Below are positions 59,791 to 64,000 of a stretch of 64,000 bases of DNA, one piece after another. The notes beneath the pieces were generated by a model. That model worked only from the letters and a program-made list of their open reading frames with translations. It was not told the DNA's origin and ran no database searches. The DNA is from Cadophora sp. MPI-SDFR-AT-0126 (taxonomy: Eukaryota; Ascomycota; Leotiomycetes; Helotiales; Ploettnerulaceae): NCBI GenBank assembly GCA_020747065.1, contig JAGMVK010000026.1:372001-436000 (forward strand), in the 5' to 3' direction. Made by a program: the position numbers and the translations under genes. The first letter of the stretch is position 1. Every line of letters begins with the position of its first letter.

Positions 59791-60344
59791 TATTTAAAAG
59801 TCATATTTGAAAAAGGAGTATATAAACTTTTCATTTATACTTCAAATAAAGGGGATTATTCCAGTGAATACCCTAAAGATCCAGGGAAACCTAGTAAAGC
59901 CTAGCTAAAATCCAGTAAAGCTTAGCGAGAATTCCCTAAACTAATATAAAGATCTAGCGTAAAGCCTAACGAAATCCTATAAACTAGCGTAAAGATCCAG
60001 GTAAATCCTTCGAAAATCCTATAAACTATCTCACGATCCTACTAAATCCTACTCACTAGCTTATTATTAATCTTATAATATCCACAAAAGCTTATATAAG
60101 TTCCTTACACTTTAATCCACTTAATCCACTTCTATTATCCTTATCATTATCTCAGCGTTTTAGTAGCTTCTTCATTACCCGTATAGGCTCCTCTATAAAT
60201 ATATTATTATTATTACTCCTATCTAAAAGCTTCAAATCGTCTAATATAACGTGAAGCGCTGTGCGATATTTCTTAATTTCCTACTTAAGAATTAGTGGTA
60301 TAATTATAGAAATGGAATAAAGAACTCATAAAAGAAGACGTATT
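59791..60344. other. Copia C 3' region with short degenerate repeats
   Basis: Between RNase H and the antisense gene. At 59870-60060 a loose tandem array of strings like TAAAGATCCAGG and AAATCCTATAAACTA recurs about every 20-30 bp. Noncoding on both strands. Confidence 0.5.
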
Positions 60345-61464
60345 TTAATTAAGTGTATTAATTAAACGACGAGCTAGAGATAAGATGCGAGGTGAAGTAG
60401 GAGAGTAAGTATAGCCAGAAGCGCAGTTATAATAACAGCTACTAGTAGCAGTAATATTAGCGTAGCAGTAACTGCGATCTCCTTTCCTAGATATAGCAGA
60501 TCGCACGCACTTTAAGTATAGATTAGTAAACTCCTTTCCTACTTATATTATTAGTATATATTAAAATAAGTAATTATGTTAAGTATAAAAAGAATAAGCG
60601 TGAACTTACCTCGTTATCTTTTAACTAGAGATTTCGTACGCTTAGTAGTAGTCTTAGGAGTTGATTTAGCAAGCTTGAAGGGAATAGGATTAGTGTTATA
60701 AGAGGTTTCTGGTATGGTAGTAGTGCGCTTCTTTCTAGCCTTACGCTTAAGTATGGGAGATAGATCTTCTTAGACCTGAAGACGATCAGATATACGCCTA
60801 GGAAGTAATAATGAAGGGCGCGCACGAGTAAGAAGGGTGATAGTATTACTATTATCAGAGCCAGAAAAATTAGTGAAATCACTATTATCGTCCTAGATAA
60901 AAGGATTATCATTATTATTATCAGAGTACTTATTCTTACTAGACTGCTTATTCTAGCTAGAAGACTTATTCTAGGTGAAAGACTTATTCTGGCTAGATAG
61001 TGCTGCACTAGAACGCTCAGGGCTAGTAGAAATCTGATTAACCGATCTAATATCAGATCTACTAGCAGATTATACATCAGAGGTATTATTATGAGAAGAC
61101 GAAGATCTAGTGACAGGCTTAGGCTCGCTCTTATCTTCATTATTATCCTAAGTATATATTAGTATATAAGCTTTAAATAATCGCAACTAAAGATGAATAT
61201 AAGCATTTGGAAAAGAAATGAACTTACCTGGACTACTTCACGAGCCTAACTCATATTACCTGAATTAGTAACCTAATCTCTTATACGACGCGTGAGTTCA
61301 GTAACTCTACGATTACAGTTAACAGGAGATCATGAAGGAGTTTTAAGAGGTATCTTGGAGTAGTTTAGGGCTATAGTAATCTTTCTATATGAATTCAAAG
61401 AAGAAAAACAAGAGGAAAGGTATAGGACGTAAAGGGCTACGTAGTATGTTAAAAGCTTGAAGGT
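60345..61464 (-). pseudogene. Antisense spliced gene relic inside Copia C
   Basis: Three minus-strand exons: about 61464-61228 (5' limit uncertain), 61147-60610 and 60538-60345, ending in TAA. Introns are 61148-61227 (80 bp, GTAAGT...TTAG) and 60539-60609 (71 bp, GTAAGT...GTAG). Both junctions keep one frame. Exon 1 is basic and Ser/Thr-rich. Exon 2 (179 codons) is Ser/Asn/Lys-rich with an Asp/Asn run and a basic end (KRKARKKRTTT). Exon 3 has no stop and carries a Cys pattern (KCVR..., SYCY, SSCYYNCASG), with Tyr codons one transition from Cys. All internal stops are TAA, TAG or TGA explainable by C-to-T or G-to-A. The Leu/Ile-rich frame at 60625-61140 is only its shadow. No known family is recognised. 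It is in the same place and orientation as the relic in Copia B. Confidence 0.55.
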
Positions 61465-62086
61465 TCAGAAGTATAGAAAAATCTAGGGTTGATATACCCT
61501 AAGAAGGTATACGATCACCTAGGGAATACGTAATCACCTACTAATATATAGCTAATCAGAGCGCGCTATTATACGCCGTTTACCGATTCACTTCCGACCT
61601 TCAGCGTACCTTCCTAAAAGATCACTAATTCACTTCGCCTCTACTAATCAATACTTATCCTAATTCGGCCACCTGCATTTAGCAATCGTAGAGCCTCACT
61701 TAAATTCAACGATAACTACTTATCCACACGCTTCTTAATTCATATACGATTATGAACTAGATCACTCTATACGATCTTTGGAATTAAATCCTTTATTATT
61801 CTTTTATTTATGTTCTCTAACTGGATCATTCCACGTGCATATTCGTGATATAAAGACGCGTTATATACTAGACTTACATGATCTTTATTTACTTATTTAA
61901 TCATAACATATTCATTTATACTTCCCTTTATAACCTGGGCATATATATTATAAACACATATCTATAATCGTCGTGCTTATCTAGGGGGTATATATATATA
62001 CATAGGGTGCTCGCCACTTCAGACTTGATCTTTGTTCGTATAAATCTGATAGTAAGACTCTTAGACTCGAGCTCACTATAAGGGTG

Positions 62087-62281
62087 TGTCGAACGCGCTC
62101 TATCAGAAGTTATATCTGGTCTAGTGTATGCTTAGCAAGTATACTATATATATATAATATGCTCTCAGGCCCTCCCTTAAGGAGGGAACGCTCTTTTAAA
62201 TATATCTTTTCATACTACACTTTTGCCCTAATCAGGAGATCTTGTCTCTTTAACCCAGCCTGCTCGCACCACTGCACGACA
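62087..62281 (+). repeat. 3' LTR of Copia C
   Basis: 195 bp, colinear with 53846-54040, ending CACGACA and followed by the second TAACT. A short region 61540-62086 upstream of it has no coding signal. Confidence 0.92.
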
Positions 62282-64000
62282 TAACTAAAGTAAACTTAAA
62301 AGGATTTTTAAAAGTTATTAAAGAAATTAAGTAAGTAATAAGATAAGTAAGATAAGACTATATAATAAGTTCTTACTCTTCTAAAGTAATTAAATACTTA
62401 GAATTCCCTTAGTAATAATAAAGACTTAAGTAATAATAACTCTCTTAATAAAGATCTTAATTCTTCTTGCTTTATTAACTAAGCTTATTATTTAAGTCAC
62501 GGAAAATATTCCTAGGAACTATATATTAATAAATTCTCTAGTAATTCTAAGAACTTAAAATAGTATACTTAATCTATATTAATACTAAGTAAGCTAAATA
62601 TTAATTCTAATTATTACCTTAATAAAAAGTCTTATATTACTATAGTATATAACTATACTAAGGGAGATACTTAAAGCTACTTACTACTACGCTTTAAATA
62701 AGAAGTAATAGAACTATTTACTAATACTAAAGAAATAATTAATTACTTAAGTAGTATTTATAGTAATACTTTTAAGTAATAAGATATTAAGATAGCTTTA
62801 AATAAGCTATAAATATCCTTAATAGAATTATTTATAGAATACTACCCTTACTTTCTTAAATTAGTTTAAGATACTTATATCCTCTTTAATAGATACTTTA
62901 TAACTTACCTTTATAACTTCTTTTACTTATCTTTATAAAACTAAGCTATATATAAGTTTACTTATAATAGAAGTTTCTAAGATTTTATCTTTACTATAGA
63001 TTTCTTAAATAAGGAAGTTTATTATACCTAGGAATAATACTACTAGAATACCTTTCTAATTCATATAATACTCTTATTTACTTAAAACCCTTTAACCTTA
63101 TTCTTATAAAGAGGTATACTTACTTTTCCCCTAGTAAATAATACTACTCTAATCCTTATAGTTTCTGTACTCTTTTAACTACTTCTTACGGCCCTTAGTA
63201 CTTAAAAGTCTATTACTTACTAGAACTATAAGGAGATAAGATATATAACTAGAGATTACCTTAAGTCTTATAATCCTACTAATCCAAGTATCTTAGAAAT
63301 TAAAGTATTAGAATAGTTCCTAGGTAAAGGCTTCTTTATTACTAATAAAGACTAAGAGGAACTAAAGGATACTACTAATTTAGAAAACTAGAGACTTTAA
63401 AAAAAACTCCTTAAAGTAAATAATTAATCTCTAAGAGATTAATATATATTAATTAATAAGTAGTAAAAGTTTTATTATTCCTTATATACTATTTTATAAT
63501 AGTATAAATTTCTAGTGCTACTACTTTAAGTATAACTTTCTATCTCCTAGTACTACTAAGCTTTTAGTATAATAGCTCTAACGTAGTATCCCCTAGCTGA
63601 TTTATTACCTCTTTTATACAAATCTTCTAGTACTACTAAGTATTAGGATAATTACTCTTTAACGTAGTATTACTAATATATAGCTCTACCTTAGTTTAGT
63701 TCTAACTCAGCTAATCCAGGACTTCTCTAAACTTTACTACTAATATAATTCTATTTTATAAGGATTTCTATGAATCTTATAATATTACTAGCTTTAGTAT
63801 AATACCTTAGACGTAGTATTAATATAGTATAAGTCTTTACTTTTATTTAATAGCTATTAGCTAATTATCTGCCTCTTTTACTTATTAAGCTCTAGTGCTA
63901 ATATAATCTTAGCTAGCTAGGATTTATATAAATCTCTTAGTAGCACTAGAGATTAGTATAACTCCTCCCTAATATAGCTCTACTATTTATAGACTCCTTT
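62282..64000. other. AT-rich RIPed DNA with a degenerate + strand frame
   Basis: Pre-insertion DNA right of Copia C. From about 62650 to 63420 one + strand frame reads protein-like between TAG/TAA stops (for example DFIFTIDFLNKEVYYT and SILEIKVLEQFLGKGFFITNKD), suggesting a RIPed ORF of a host-wide repeat family. From 63500 on, a motif TCTAGTACTACTAAG recurs loosely (63546, 63627) with ACGTAGTAT strings, a degenerate tandem repeat. Family unknown. Confidence 0.4.

Larger units (their letters stand above)
53846..62281 (+). mobile_element. Copia element C, full-length, RIPed
   Basis: An 8436-bp Ty1/Copia element with 195-bp LTRs and target duplication TAACT (53841-53845 and 62282-62286). It holds gag-pol on the + strand (about 54180-59790), then about 2.3 kb of 3' sequence including an antisense spliced coding region. 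It is less decayed than element B, judging from longer open stretches, and is unrelated to the B LTR in sequence. Confidence 0.93.

Noticed and set aside
59870..60060. Possible CRISPR-like short repeat array
   Set aside because: Repeats are loose, spacers are not unique or regular, and the setting is a fungal retrotransposon.
60625..61140. 171-codon minus-strand open frame, Leu/Ile-rich
   Set aside because: It is an out-of-frame shadow of exon 2 of the antisense gene in Copia C; its composition is an artefact of TA-rich codons.

Overview
The window looks like nuclear DNA of a filamentous ascomycete (Pezizomycotina). The evidence is short GT-AG introns of about 46-84 bp, a HET-domain gene, a fungal 7-TM rhodopsin-domain gene, an AspRS-DUF2156 fusion, and very AT-rich blocks whose decayed transposons carry the signature of repeat-induced point mutation (RIP): transitions only, TGG/CAG/CAA turned into stops, DD turned into NN. 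A class such as Leotiomycetes is possible, but I cannot prove it from sequence alone.

Layout. (1) 1-21990 is an AT-rich nest of transposons. A decayed Tc1/mariner transposase (6770-7085 and 21472-21990) is split by two copies of one chromovirus-type Gypsy family in opposite orientation. These are A1 (+, 1-6769, 5' end off the window) and A2 (-, 7086-21466, TSD GTAGA). A1 is interrupted by a fresh, un-RIPed pogo/Fot1-like element (738-2596, 55-bp perfect TIRs, intact transposase). A2 is interrupted by a RIPed Copia element, B (13173-20786, TSD CTATT). (2) 22000-43000 is a gene island of ordinary base composition. It holds a protein with three tandem PAM2-like motifs, a small Ser/Gly-rich protein, a frameshifted APH-type kinase gene, the AspRS-DUF2156 fusion (ErdS-like, ergosteryl-aspartate synthase), a fungal rhodopsin-domain membrane protein and a secreted BBE-type FAD oxidase. 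(3) 43000-51660 is a mildly RIPed transition zone with an MFS drug-transporter pseudogene, a relic ORF, an intact HET-domain gene, a small secreted protein candidate and a 59-aa leucine-zipper-like ORF. (4) 51660-64000 is a second AT-rich block with a solo copy of the B-family LTR (TSD TAAAG) and a further Copia element, C (53846-62281, TSD TAACT).

The least expected signal is that both Copia elements carry a spliced coding region on the antisense strand between RNase H and the 3' LTR. It can be reconstructed with phase-consistent introns, is broken only by RIP-type stops, and encodes a cysteine-patterned segment in both. The best-defined functional gene is the ErdS-like fusion, predicted to use Asp-tRNA(Asp) to aspartylate ergosterol. 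The island genes show no operon-like or obvious cluster logic; neighbours appear functionally independent.
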